A stretch of DNA of 5,488 nucleotides from UBA1181 sp963654355 (GCA_963654355.1 CAVKBM010000109.1:1-5488); one strand, 5' to 3'. Counted from the stretch's first letter, positions 1-5,488 are shown. Notes: generated from the sequence alone by a model not told the origin. Numbers and translations are program-made.

Positions 1-41
1 ATATATTTTAGTCGTTAACTAACCTTTTTCTTTACATGAAG

Positions 42-73
42 CAAAGTTAATTTTTTTTCTCTTTGTCTTCTAA
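42..73 (-). promoter_or_regulatory. Possible Bacteroidota-type promoter for a gene beyond the left edge
   Basis: On the minus strand, TAACTTTG at 49 to 42 matches the Bacteroidota -7 consensus TAnnTTTG at every fixed position. Twenty nt upstream, TTAG at 73 to 70 matches the -33 element TTTG at three of four bases and overlaps the TAG stop codon of the lnb gene. The 10-mer containing the -7 box (41-50) is identical to the one in the much better promoter at 1665-1695. The target gene would lie outside the window, so function cannot be judged. The -33 match is imperfect and the region is AT-rich, so chance is possible. Confidence 0.35.
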
Positions 74-1314
74 TTTTCAAACATTTTTTTTGATGTCTTG
101 ACACCTAAGATTTCAACACCGCCACGTTTCCATATCCAATAAAGACTTCGCATAGCCATCAACGCCGCCAGCGGAAGGGTCGCAACATTCATCGTCTGAG
201 GAAATAACCAGTAGCCAAGAATGGTTGCCAGACACGCTACAGCATTCACCATAAGCATTATACAGAATGTCTTCGTGAATCGTTTCCAACACACCAATAT
301 CGGGAACAGCAACTGTAACGGATTGCTCCACAACAAATTCAAATTCGGATGGGTGCATGGATGGATAGACACAAATGCGAGAAAAGCCAGCAGCACGCCT
401 AACAAACCGTACGCAAAGAAAAGCACGTCATCTAAAATGTATTCTACTACAGAATCGTTTTTCCCCTTTTTCCTCTGCCGTCTGACACATACTATCGTCC
501 AAACGAAGAAGCCAAAGAACAAGAGAGAGAAACAGAGCAATGGAGAAAAAAGATGATGCTCCTTCTGTTCTTTTTTATGCACAGGCTGCACAATAGTTAT
601 CTCCTTACGTATCAGAGGTTTCCATTCTCCATTCACCCATCGTTCAGCCCCCCCATAGGCTCGGTGTAGCTCCATCGGAAGGAACATAAGTTCATAGTCG
701 GGAATACGTTTATCAGTTGGGACACCCAAGCAGAGGTCAATACCAAAAGTGAGCCATGGCGACGATTTCGTCAGTTTATAGATTTCATTGCGATAGGTCA
801 ACTTATTGTTGATTTTCGGGTAGCGGATTTCTCCCAAAGACTTTTCCACAATATTGCGAGCACGAGTGGCGCAGTTGTCATAAAAGAAATTATAGCGATA
901 TACCCTATTTTCAGGTTTTAGATTTTCCTCTAAGGCCCGATAAAGTGTTTGCGCCTCCTCTTCCGACAAGTCTAACGTCTGCTGATAGAGATAGACATTC
1001 TTGTACATTGCCTCGTAGTTGGTCTCCATAATCGTCCCAGTATCCAACCAATAATCAGTCTCCCCCTTCACAAATTTATAGAGGAAGCCGTCGTCGAACA
1101 AAAACACTCCGTAATTGTACACTTTATCCACAGAATCGTTATGCACACGCAAGGCCGTATGTCCCCACATCGTGTAAACTTCTTTCTGAGAGGGTGACAT
1201 CGTCAACAAATACACCTTCGTGGCGAAAGCCTCAACAGAAACTAACTGGGAAAGCAGGCAAACAATGAGCAGCAGACACCTTTTCAACCGATATTTTTTT
1301 TCTATCTTCCTCAT
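70..1314 (-). CDS. lnb: DUF4105 / Lnb-type membrane protein, probable lipoprotein N-acyltransferase
   Basis: This 414-residue protein appears to belong to the DUF4105 (Lnb N-terminal periplasmic domain) family. Family knowledge: Lnb adds the N-acyl chain to the lipoprotein N-terminal cysteine in Bacteroides, replacing Lnt. Seen in the sequence: a basic start and hydrophobic stretch (about 12-28) with an AFA site suggest signal peptide cleavage after A31. A soluble, presumably periplasmic domain follows (about 32-250), with WGHTALRV (H52) and FFYDNCATRAR (C148). Then come about four to five hydrophobic segments (roughly 255-277, 294-317, 333-343, 347-370, 376-393). A His/Asn-rich loop sits at 318-332 (SIHPCTHPNLNLLWSNP). 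The order His then Asn-Cys resembles permuted papain-like (LRAT/YiiX-like) folds; H52 and C148 as catalytic residues are my inference. The ATG overlaps the upstream stop in ATGA and has no Shine-Dalgarno sequence, suggesting translational coupling. The family call is firm; activity of this copy is inferred. Confidence 0.83.
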   Translation of the reverse strand: MRKIEKKYRLKRCLLLIVCLLSQLVSVEAFATKVYLLTMSPSQKEVYTMWGHTALRVHNDSVDKVYNYGVFLFDDGFLYKFVKGETDYWLDTGTIMETNYEAMYKNVYLYQQTLDLSEEEAQTLYRALEENLKPENRVYRYNFFYDNCATRARNIVEKSLGEIRYPKINNKLTYRNEIYKLTKSSPWLTFGIDLCLGVPTDKRIPDYELMFLPMELHRAYGGAERWVNGEWKPLIRKEITIVQPVHKKEQKEHHLFSPLLCFSLLFFGFFVWTIVCVRRQRKKGKNDSVVEYILDDVLFFAYGLLGVLLAFLAFVSIHPCTHPNLNLLWSNPLQLLFPILVCWKRFTKTFCIMLMVNAVACLATILGYWLFPQTMNVATLPLAALMAMRSLYWIWKRGGVEILGVKTSKKMFEN

Positions 1315-1646
1315 CTAACCACAATTCTTTGCAAGTGGCTACCGACCCCGACAATGTAGACACCCCGCTTCAGGGAGACGACAATATGACCATCTTTTGA
1401 TTTCATCGTAGCTACAAACAACTTAGCTCCCAATACATTTTTCACTTCAACCTTCGCCCCTTCGTAAGCATTCGATATATAAAGTATTCCATTGATATAA
1501 TAAACATCCAACGCCTCTTTCGCACTTCTGTTCGTTCTTTCTTGCGAAACAACAGACGGCAAGTCATCGTCGCAACTCATTGACTGCGACATCAAGTTTG
1601 TGCCGAAGGAATGCAAAATCAACAATATCAACAGGGTGCGCCTCAT
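1311..1646 (-). CDS. Small secreted protein made almost entirely of a T9SS-like C-terminal sorting/beta domain
   Basis: This encodes 111 residues from the ATG at 1646. The open frame extends to an ATG at 1694, but that start lies inside the -33 box of a consensus promoter. The 1646 start also directly gives a signal peptide (MRRTLLILLILHSFGTNLMS, then Q21), so I chose it. After about 25 polar residues, residues 48-111 resemble the type A sorting domain of the type IX secretion system (Por_Secre_tail-like). They show an ILYISN strand, KVEVKNVLG, a GVYIVGVG strand and a C-terminal QRIVVR. No separate cargo domain exists; most C-terminal-domain proteins carry this unit behind a large enzyme or adhesin. 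C24 followed by three Asp recalls surface-export lipoproteins, but residues 21-23 (QSM) do not form a normal lipobox. The stop overlaps the lnb start by 4 nt, so the two genes form an operon. I do not recognise a named gene; role unknown. Confidence 0.75.
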   Translation of the reverse strand: MRRTLLILLILHSFGTNLMSQSMSCDDDLPSVVSQERTNRSAKEALDVYYINGILYISNAYEGAKVEVKNVLGAKLFVATMKSKDGHIVVSLKRGVYIVGVGSHLQRIVVR

Positions 1647-1649
1647 CTT

Positions 1650-1655
1650 CTCCTT
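1650..1655 (-). promoter_or_regulatory. Shine-Dalgarno-like AAGGAG that supports the 1646 start
   Basis: AAGGAG on the minus strand lies only 3 nt before the ATG at 1646. The spacing is shorter than usual and Bacteroidota rely weakly on such sites, so it may be chance. It still fits the shorter start implied by the promoter just upstream. Confidence 0.4.
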
Positions 1656-1664
1656 GTAGGATGG

Positions 1665-1695
1665 CAAAGTTAAAGCTTCCCTTTCAGTCGTCAAA
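1665..1695 (-). promoter_or_regulatory. Consensus Bacteroidota promoter for the small secreted protein-lnb operon
   Basis: On the minus strand, TTTG at 1695 to 1692 is followed by a 19-nt spacer and TAACTTTG at 1672 to 1665. This matches the published Bacteroides consensus TTTG-N19-TAnnTTTG at every specified base. Transcription would start a few bases downstream, near 1655-1661, leaving a short leader before the ATG at 1646. The promoter overlaps the 5' part of the longest open frame (ATG at 1694), which argues against that longer start. It separates this two-gene unit from the thioesterase gene upstream. Activity is inferred from the motif only. Confidence 0.75.
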
Positions 1696-1744
1696 TTTTA
1701 TTATCACAAAAAAAGTTAACACATAGAAGTAATTATAATAGCAA

Positions 1745-2212
1745 CTACTTGTCCTCTAATTGTTTCTGAATGACATCACCCTCAAAACCAGTGATTAAAC
1801 GTCTCCATTCCTCGGAAATCAAAGTCGAAGCGTTGGTATGCACATCAAATCCGCACATTACAGCATCGCACATTGACTTGATTTGCTTCGTCTTCTCATC
1901 ATACAACACCTGAATTAATTTCACGCTTTTACGACCGATTTCGTAGATTTTTGTGCGAACACGGATGTCATCCCCCATGAAAATAGGGACAAAGAAATTA
2001 ATGTTAAGGTTGACAATCACCAACTCGGCCTCGTGCCAATTGATAAGGCCTTGCTTCATCGTCTCAAAATACTTCATTTTCCCATAATCATAGTAATTCA
2101 ACTGTACGGCATTGTTGACATGACCCAAGACATCTATGTCGTTGAAGCGAATCTGAATTTTCTCTTCGTGCTTAAATTTTATTTTATCAATATTTTCAAT
2201 TGCAACACTCAT
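1745..2212 (-). CDS. Hotdog-fold acyl-CoA thioesterase (4HBT / FadM-YbgC-like)
   Basis: This 155-residue cytoplasmic protein has the usual length for single-domain hotdog thioesterases, which hydrolyse acyl-CoA or acyl-ACP thioesters and normally work as oligomers. The signature RFNDIDVLGHVNNA is at residues 22-35, with D27 aligned to the catalytic Asp of 4-hydroxybenzoyl-CoA thioesterase. The conserved GHVNN turn is at 30-34, followed by the long helix with YYDYGKMKYF. A beta-rich half follows: ELVIVNLNINFFVPIFMGDDIRVRT, then RKSVKLIQVLYDE. No signal peptide or membrane segment is seen. The ATG at 2212 follows an A-rich leader without a Shine-Dalgarno sequence. The gene lies 100 nt downstream of the DUF721 gene with no terminator visible in between, so read-through is possible. 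The substrate cannot be told; fatty-acid housekeeping is the default guess. The family is secure. Confidence 0.9.
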   Translation of the reverse strand: MSVAIENIDKIKFKHEEKIQIRFNDIDVLGHVNNAVQLNYYDYGKMKYFETMKQGLINWHEAELVIVNLNINFFVPIFMGDDIRVRTKIYEIGRKSVKLIQVLYDEKTKQIKSMCDAVMCGFDVHTNASTLISEEWRRLITGFEGDVIQKQLEDK

Positions 2213-2312
2213 ACTTCTTTTTCTTTTTTTAAATTTTATCGTTTATGTCTTAACTGACCATTTCACGCAACTATTTTCTATAGTACAACGCTATAAAATC
2301 CAAAGAGTAGCA

Positions 2313-2603
2313 TCATAAGAAAACAATGTCATCGATAACAGGAGCTCCAACAGCCTCATTCAACTTTCCAGATAGTTCTTTTCGTTGCATAGAAAGGTTG
2401 GATTTCAGCATCGGCGACGATATTTTCACATAGAGTTTTCTGTTTTTCACATAGACCTTCTCAGTGAAACGTTTTGTCATCTCGTCTGCCACCTTATTCC
2501 ACTCTTCAACCGCCCTCGCCTCTTCTATTCCAGCACGCAGGTGTCCCGATTGCAACAACTCTCGCAGCACTTCACCTAAAGTTTGCGTATTCTGACGTTT
2601 CAT
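2313..2603 (-). CDS. DUF721 / DciA-like protein
   Basis: This is a 96-residue cytoplasmic protein. The layout fits DUF721: an N-terminal helix (LGEVLRELLQSGHL, 9-22), the conserved V..W..V core (VEEWNKVADEM, W35), strands VYVKNRKLYVKISS (50-63), then a helix NLSMQRKELSGKLNEAVG (69-86) and a final strand. Family knowledge: DciA proteins help load the replicative helicase DnaB in bacteria lacking DnaC/DnaI. Proteins as short as this carry only the core KH-like domain, so equivalence to characterised DciA is inferred. The start ATG lies 15 nt after the recF stop, so the two genes are very probably co-transcribed; a recF-DUF721 pair also fits a replication role. The single clear ATG at 2603 follows an A-rich leader. 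Confidence 0.85.
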   Translation of the reverse strand: MKRQNTQTLGEVLRELLQSGHLRAGIEEARAVEEWNKVADEMTKRFTEKVYVKNRKLYVKISSPMLKSNLSMQRKELSGKLNEAVGAPVIDDIVFL

Positions 2604-2618
2604 AAGTTTTTTTGAAAT

Positions 2619-3725
2619 TTACTCTTTGCTCTCCCGTAACTCAACATTGCCGTTCTCCACATTATACAAGTGGTAGGGACAATCAATTTTTTTCAAGATG
2701 AGCGATAGATGCTCTCGGTCGGTGTCGGAGATGAAAACCTGACCAAAACGATTATCTTTAATCAACTCGATAATTTGGTTCACTCGTTGGCCGTCTAGTT
2801 TATCAAAAATATCATCAAAAAGCAAGATAGGCTTTTCATTGCGCAAACGGCGCAAGAAATCGAATTGGGCCAATTTCAAGGCGATCAAAAATGTCTTATT
2901 CTGGCCCTGCGACCCGATCTTTCGGATTGGTAGACCATCCATCATCATATCCAAATCGTCGCGATGCACACCCACAGTTGTATAGCCCACAATAAAATCC
3001 TTTTCTCTATTTTTCGCAAAAAGCTGCATGAGAGAAGAGTCTTCCTCCAACTGCGACTTGTAGTTCAGCTCCACTTTTTCCTTCTGCAAGGAAACAGTTT
3101 GATGGAACTCTTGGAAACAAGGCAGAAAATCATTTATAAAAGCACATCGAGACTCATGAATTTTCGCACCATGCGAGGTCAACTGCTCTTCTATCGCCTC
3201 ATAGAGCAATATATCGCGAATTTCATTGCGAATCATAGCATTACGCTGTGTCAGCAGGGCTTTATAGTTTAGCAGATGAATAAGATAGCTTCTATCATAT
3301 TGGGCGATGAATCCGTCTATAAACTTGCGACGTTCTTCACTACCGCCGAGAATCAACTCCTCATCTGATGGGGAGACTAAGACAAGCGGAAGGAGTCCGA
3401 TATGCTCCGAAAGTTTTTCATACTCCTTTTTATCCTTCTTGAATTGTTTTTTTTGTCTGCGTTTCACACCGCAGTAGATGCTTGTCTCCGAGCCATTCAT
3501 ATTATACAATCCGTCGAGCATAAAAAACTCGCGCTCGTGCATAATATTCTGACTATCAGCTGAATTAGCGTGGCTTTTGCAGAAAGAAAGATAGTAGACC
3601 ACATCCAAAAGGTTTGTTTTCCCTTCACCATTATTTCCGATAAAACAATTCACTTTCGGTGAGAAGGTCAAATCAGCCTCCTCTATATTTTTGTAGTTCA
3701 ATATTTTAACCCTTTGCAGGTACAT
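2619..3725 (-). CDS. recF: DNA replication and repair protein RecF
   Basis: This 368-residue SMC-like ATPase has normal RecF length. RecF binds single-strand/double-strand DNA junctions and, with RecO and RecR, helps RecA load at gaps and stalled forks. Motifs in order: N-terminal strands LQRVKILNYKNIEEADLTF; Walker A GNNGEGKTN (30-38); a lysine-rich patch followed by EYEKLSEHIGLLPLVLVSPSD (101-121); VGVHRDDL (251-258), matching the conserved GPHRxDL region; ABC signature GSQGQNKT (271-278); Walker B and D-loop PILLFDDIFDKLD (299-311); and FISDTD (331-336). All ATPase elements look intact. The ATG at 3725 gives the expected N-terminus. A terminator separates it from purC upstream, and DUF721 follows 15 nt downstream. 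In many bacteria recF sits next to dnaA/dnaN/gyrB; here it does not, as is common in Bacteroidota. Confidence 0.96.
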   Translation of the reverse strand: MYLQRVKILNYKNIEEADLTFSPKVNCFIGNNGEGKTNLLDVVYYLSFCKSHANSADSQNIMHEREFFMLDGLYNMNGSETSIYCGVKRRQKKQFKKDKKEYEKLSEHIGLLPLVLVSPSDEELILGGSEERRKFIDGFIAQYDRSYLIHLLNYKALLTQRNAMIRNEIRDILLYEAIEEQLTSHGAKIHESRCAFINDFLPCFQEFHQTVSLQKEKVELNYKSQLEEDSSLMQLFAKNREKDFIVGYTTVGVHRDDLDMMMDGLPIRKIGSQGQNKTFLIALKLAQFDFLRRLRNEKPILLFDDIFDKLDGQRVNQIIELIKDNRFGQVFISDTDREHLSLILKKIDCPYHLYNVENGNVELRESKE

Positions 3726-3757
3726 CTCTTTCTAATTTTCTACAAATTCTTCTTTAT

Positions 3758-3789
3758 CAAACCAATAAAAAAGAGATGGAGAAGACGAA
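3758..3789 (-). promoter_or_regulatory. Weak candidate promoter for recF
   Basis: On the minus strand, TTGGTTTG (3765 to 3758) matches the -7 consensus TAnnTTTG at five of six specified bases, and TTCG (3789 to 3786) lies 20 nt upstream as a three-of-four -33 element. The placement is logical because recF needs a start site after the purC terminator. The upstream element lies in the loop of that terminator, and neither box is perfect, so this is tentative. Confidence 0.25.
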
Positions 3790-3808
3790 CCTATCCTCTT
3801 CCCCACCT
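3767..3808 (-). terminator. Intrinsic terminator after purC
   Basis: Read on the minus strand, the arm AGGTGGGGAAGA (3808 to 3797) pairs with TCTTCTCCATCT (3785 to 3774). This gives a 12-bp stem with two G-U pairs and an 11-nt loop. One base later comes a run of six T (3772 to 3767). It starts 13 nt after the purC stop codon. The stem and T-tract fit a Rho-independent terminator for the phoH-purC transcript and mark recF as the start of a separate unit. The reverse orientation lacks a good U-tract, so it is probably one-directional. Confidence 0.82.
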
Positions 3809-3821
3809 ATATCAAAAGAAA

Positions 3822-4772
3822 TTATTTTTTTAAATATTCTGTGACATTTTTCTCAATACGAGAAGCGATAGCAGAAACATTCTGTTCACGAACAAATTTC
3901 TCGCCTACGATGTTCTCATATAATTCAATGTAGCGGTCGGAGATTGACTTAACGATTTCATCGGTCATTTCTGGCACTTGCTGTCCTTTCTGCCCTTGGA
4001 ATCCGTTGTCCATCAACCACTCACGGACGAACTCTTTTGAAAGTTGTTTTTGAGCCTCGCCTTTTTCAAAACGCTCTTGGTAGCCATCAGCATAGAAATA
4101 GCGAGAAGAGTCTGGCGTGTGAATTTCATCCATCAAGATGACTTTACCATCCGCCTTACCGAACTCATACTTTGTGTCGACCAAAATCAAGCCACGTTTA
4201 GCGGCGATCTCAGTACCTCTTTGGAAGAGAGCGAGCGTATATTTCTCAACGATAGCATAATCCTCAGGAGAGACGAGACCTTGCTTCAAAATCTCTTCCT
4301 TTGAGATATCCTCGTCGTGCGTACCAATTTCAGCCTTCGTAGTTGGTGTGATGATTGGAGTTGGGAATTTTTGGTTCTCACGCATACCATCAGGAAGTTT
4401 CACACCGCAGATTTCGCGGACGCCACTCTTATAAGCGCGCCAAGCACTACCGCAGAGATAACCACGAACGATCATTTCAACAGGGAAACCTTGGCAACGG
4501 ATGCCGACGGTAACGACAGGATCAGGAGTTGCCAATTTCCAATTCGGACAAATATCTTGAGTCGCATCCAAGAATTTAGCAGCGATTTGATTCAAGACCT
4601 GACCTTTGAAAGGAATACCTTTCGGCAATATAACATCAAAAGCTGATATACGGTCTGTTGCAACCATCACCAGCTTGTCTTCGCCCACGCTGTAAACATC
4701 GCGAACCTTACCATGATAAACTCCCTTCTGACCAGGAAAGTTGAAATCAGTTTTTGTTAATGCGTTCTCCAT
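3822..4772 (-). CDS. purC: Phosphoribosylaminoimidazole-succinocarboxamide synthase (SAICAR synthase)
   Basis: This enzyme joins CAIR and L-aspartate using ATP to give SAICAR in de novo purine synthesis, in the cytoplasm. At 316 residues it is the longer form found in Bacteroidota and yeast Ade1, not the roughly 240-residue E. coli form. Conserved blocks are all present: GKVRDVY (21-27), ATDRISAFD (38-46), VRGYLCGSAWRAY (102-114), TTKAEIGTHDEDIS (144-157), LVDTKYEFG (198-206, approximate), MDEIHTPDSSRY (214-225) and SKEFVREWL (245-253). The sequence closely resembles Bacteroides PurC as I recall it. The start ATG at 4772 lies 12 nt after the phoH stop, so they probably share a transcript that ends at the terminator at 3767-3808. 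No PurR- or riboswitch-like element is visible next to it; any such control would sit upstream of phoH, outside the window. Confidence 0.97.
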   Translation of the reverse strand: MENALTKTDFNFPGQKGVYHGKVRDVYSVGEDKLVMVATDRISAFDVILPKGIPFKGQVLNQIAAKFLDATQDICPNWKLATPDPVVTVGIRCQGFPVEMIVRGYLCGSAWRAYKSGVREICGVKLPDGMRENQKFPTPIITPTTKAEIGTHDEDISKEEILKQGLVSPEDYAIVEKYTLALFQRGTEIAAKRGLILVDTKYEFGKADGKVILMDEIHTPDSSRYFYADGYQERFEKGEAQKQLSKEFVREWLMDNGFQGQKGQQVPEMTDEIVKSISDRYIELYENIVGEKFVREQNVSAIASRIEKNVTEYLKK

Positions 4773-4784
4773 TATTTTGTGTAT

Positions 4785-5488
4785 TTAACCTTTATTTTCT
4801 AATTGAGTTGACAATTGGCAATCTGTCAAGACTTTCATTTCTTCAAAAATCTGCTGATTAGCAAGTTCCATTGCCTTTTCAGCCTCACGACGAGATTTTC
4901 TCTCTTCGTCCGACTGTTCGTATGCATCGACAATACGTTGCACCAAAGGGTGGCGAACAATATCTTCCTTCTTGAATTCGATTTTCCCGACCCCTTTCAC
5001 ATTACGTAAAACACGTAAGGCATCGACTAAACCCGAGCGTTGATTGCCTGGAAGGTCAATCTGCGTAACATCACCCGTAACAATCACCTTGCTATTCACA
5101 CCCATACGAGTGAGGAACATTCTAATCTGCTGAGTAGTAGTATTTTGAGCCTCGTCTAAGATAATGACCGCATCGTTCAGCGTCCTACCACGCATAAAAG
5201 CGAGCGGAGCAATCTGAATGACACCATTCTCCATATAATCCTTCAATTTAGCACCTGGAATCATGCTTTGCAAAGCGTCATACAAAGGTTGGAGGTAGGG
5301 ATCTATTTTTTCTTTCATGTCGCCGGGAAGGAATCCCAACTTTTCTCCAGCCTCAACAGCGGGGCGACTCAAAATGATTCTTTTCACCTCTCGATTTTTC
5401 AAAGCACGAACGGCTAACGATATGGCAACGAACGTCTTTCCTGAACCCGCCGGACCTACAGCAAAGATCAAATCCCGCTCATCATAGA
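4785..5488 (-). CDS. phoH: PhoH-family ATPase, 5' end beyond the window
   Basis: This is a P-loop ATPase of the PhoH/YbeZ family. Its exact role is uncertain; family links include RNA metabolism and ribosome maturation with YbeY, as well as the phosphate-starvation naming. The frame stays open to the right edge (visible upstream residues YDERD before LIFAVGP), so the gene is truncated here. The apparent start at 5471 is an internal TTG encoding Leu, not a real start. Counting that Leu as residue 1, Walker A GPAGSGKT is at 6-13, SRPAVEAGEKLGFLPGD at 35-51, Walker B IILDEAQN at 103-110, VTGDVTQIDLP at 131-141 and RHPLVQRIV at 173-181. A charged, probably helical tail covers about 185-215. About 233 complete codons are visible; family members usually exceed 300, so roughly 90-110 N-terminal residues are missing. 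It sits 12 nt upstream of purC. Confidence 0.95.
   Translation of the reverse strand, partial: YDERDLIFAVGPAGSGKTFVAISLAVRALKNREVKRIILSRPAVEAGEKLGFLPGDMKEKIDPYLQPLYDALQSMIPGAKLKDYMENGVIQIAPLAFMRGRTLNDAVIILDEAQNTTTQQIRMFLTRMGVNSKVIVTGDVTQIDLPGNQRSGLVDALRVLRNVKGVGKIEFKKEDIVRHPLVQRIVDAYEQSDEERKSRREAEKAMELANQQIFEEMKVLTDCQLSTQLENKG

Noticed and set aside
9..23. TTAGT-CGTTA-ACTAA hairpin near the left edge as an lnb terminator
   Set aside because: A 5-bp AT-rich stem without a proper U-tract on the minus strand is too weak to call.
113..556. Open frames antisense to lnb (113-358 minus in another frame and 221-556 plus)
   Set aside because: They lie wholly within the well-supported lnb gene, show no recognisable domain and have low-complexity or Cys-rich translations typical of shadow frames.
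1695..1744. Terminator after the thioesterase gene
   Set aside because: There are T-runs on the minus strand but no stable GC-containing stem before them.
2033..2257. Plus-strand frame overlapping the thioesterase 5' end
   Set aside because: Antisense to a conserved hotdog gene, with a Phe-rich tail arising from the AT-rich leader; no promoter or domain supports it.
2213..2312. Possible promoter or terminator in the 100-nt gap between the DUF721 and thioesterase genes
   Set aside because: TAGCGTTG (2293 to 2286, minus) is close to the -7 consensus but no TTTG lies at the right distance. Only a 4-bp AT-rich hairpin is present, so neither a promoter nor a terminator can be supported.
2385..2579. 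Plus-strand frame antisense to the DUF721 gene
   Set aside because: Shadow of a conserved gene, His/Phe-rich with no domain.
2964..3272. Plus-strand frame antisense to recF
   Set aside because: Lies entirely within intact recF and has no recognisable features.
4044..4646. Two plus-strand frames antisense to purC
   Set aside because: purC is complete and conserved across this region; these translations show no family resemblance.
4815..5009. Plus-strand frame antisense to phoH
   Set aside because: Shadow frame within a conserved ATPase gene.

Overview
The window looks like core chromosomal DNA of a Bacteroidales bacterium (Bacteroides/Prevotella-like). Three things point there: purC closely resembles the long Bacteroides-type SAICAR synthase, a DUF4105/Lnb-type protein is present, and a promoter matches the Bacteroidota sigma-factor consensus (TTTG-N19-TAnnTTTG) exactly. 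Leaders before start codons are A-rich with few strong Shine-Dalgarno sites, as is usual in this phylum. I cannot assign a genus. No mobile elements, CRISPR arrays, RNA genes or phage traces were seen.

All seven genes lie on the minus strand, so transcription runs right to left. At the right edge is a phoH-family ATPase whose 5' end lies outside the window, followed 12 nt later by purC (purine synthesis). A strong intrinsic terminator follows purC. Next come recF (recombination and replication-fork repair), a small DUF721/DciA-like protein 15 nt downstream, and, after a 100-nt gap, a hotdog-fold acyl-CoA thioesterase. A clear promoter then starts a two-gene unit. Its first gene encodes a very small secreted protein that is little more than a C-terminal sorting-type beta domain. 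Its second, overlapping by 4 nt (ATGA), encodes a DUF4105 membrane protein of the Lnb family, the Bacteroides lipoprotein N-acyltransferase. The last 69 nt hold a possible promoter for a gene beyond the left edge. No stretch over 300 nt lacks a gene.

Functionally these are mostly housekeeping genes in three transcriptional blocks: phoH-purC, recF-DUF721 (possibly reading into the thioesterase), and small secreted protein-lnb. The least understood part is the last block. There a nearly cargo-less sorting-domain protein is translationally coupled to an envelope acyltransferase, and its promoter shows that the longest open frame overstates its N-terminus. I see no convincing evidence of a wholly new system. 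That small gene and its coupling to lnb are the best candidate for something undescribed.
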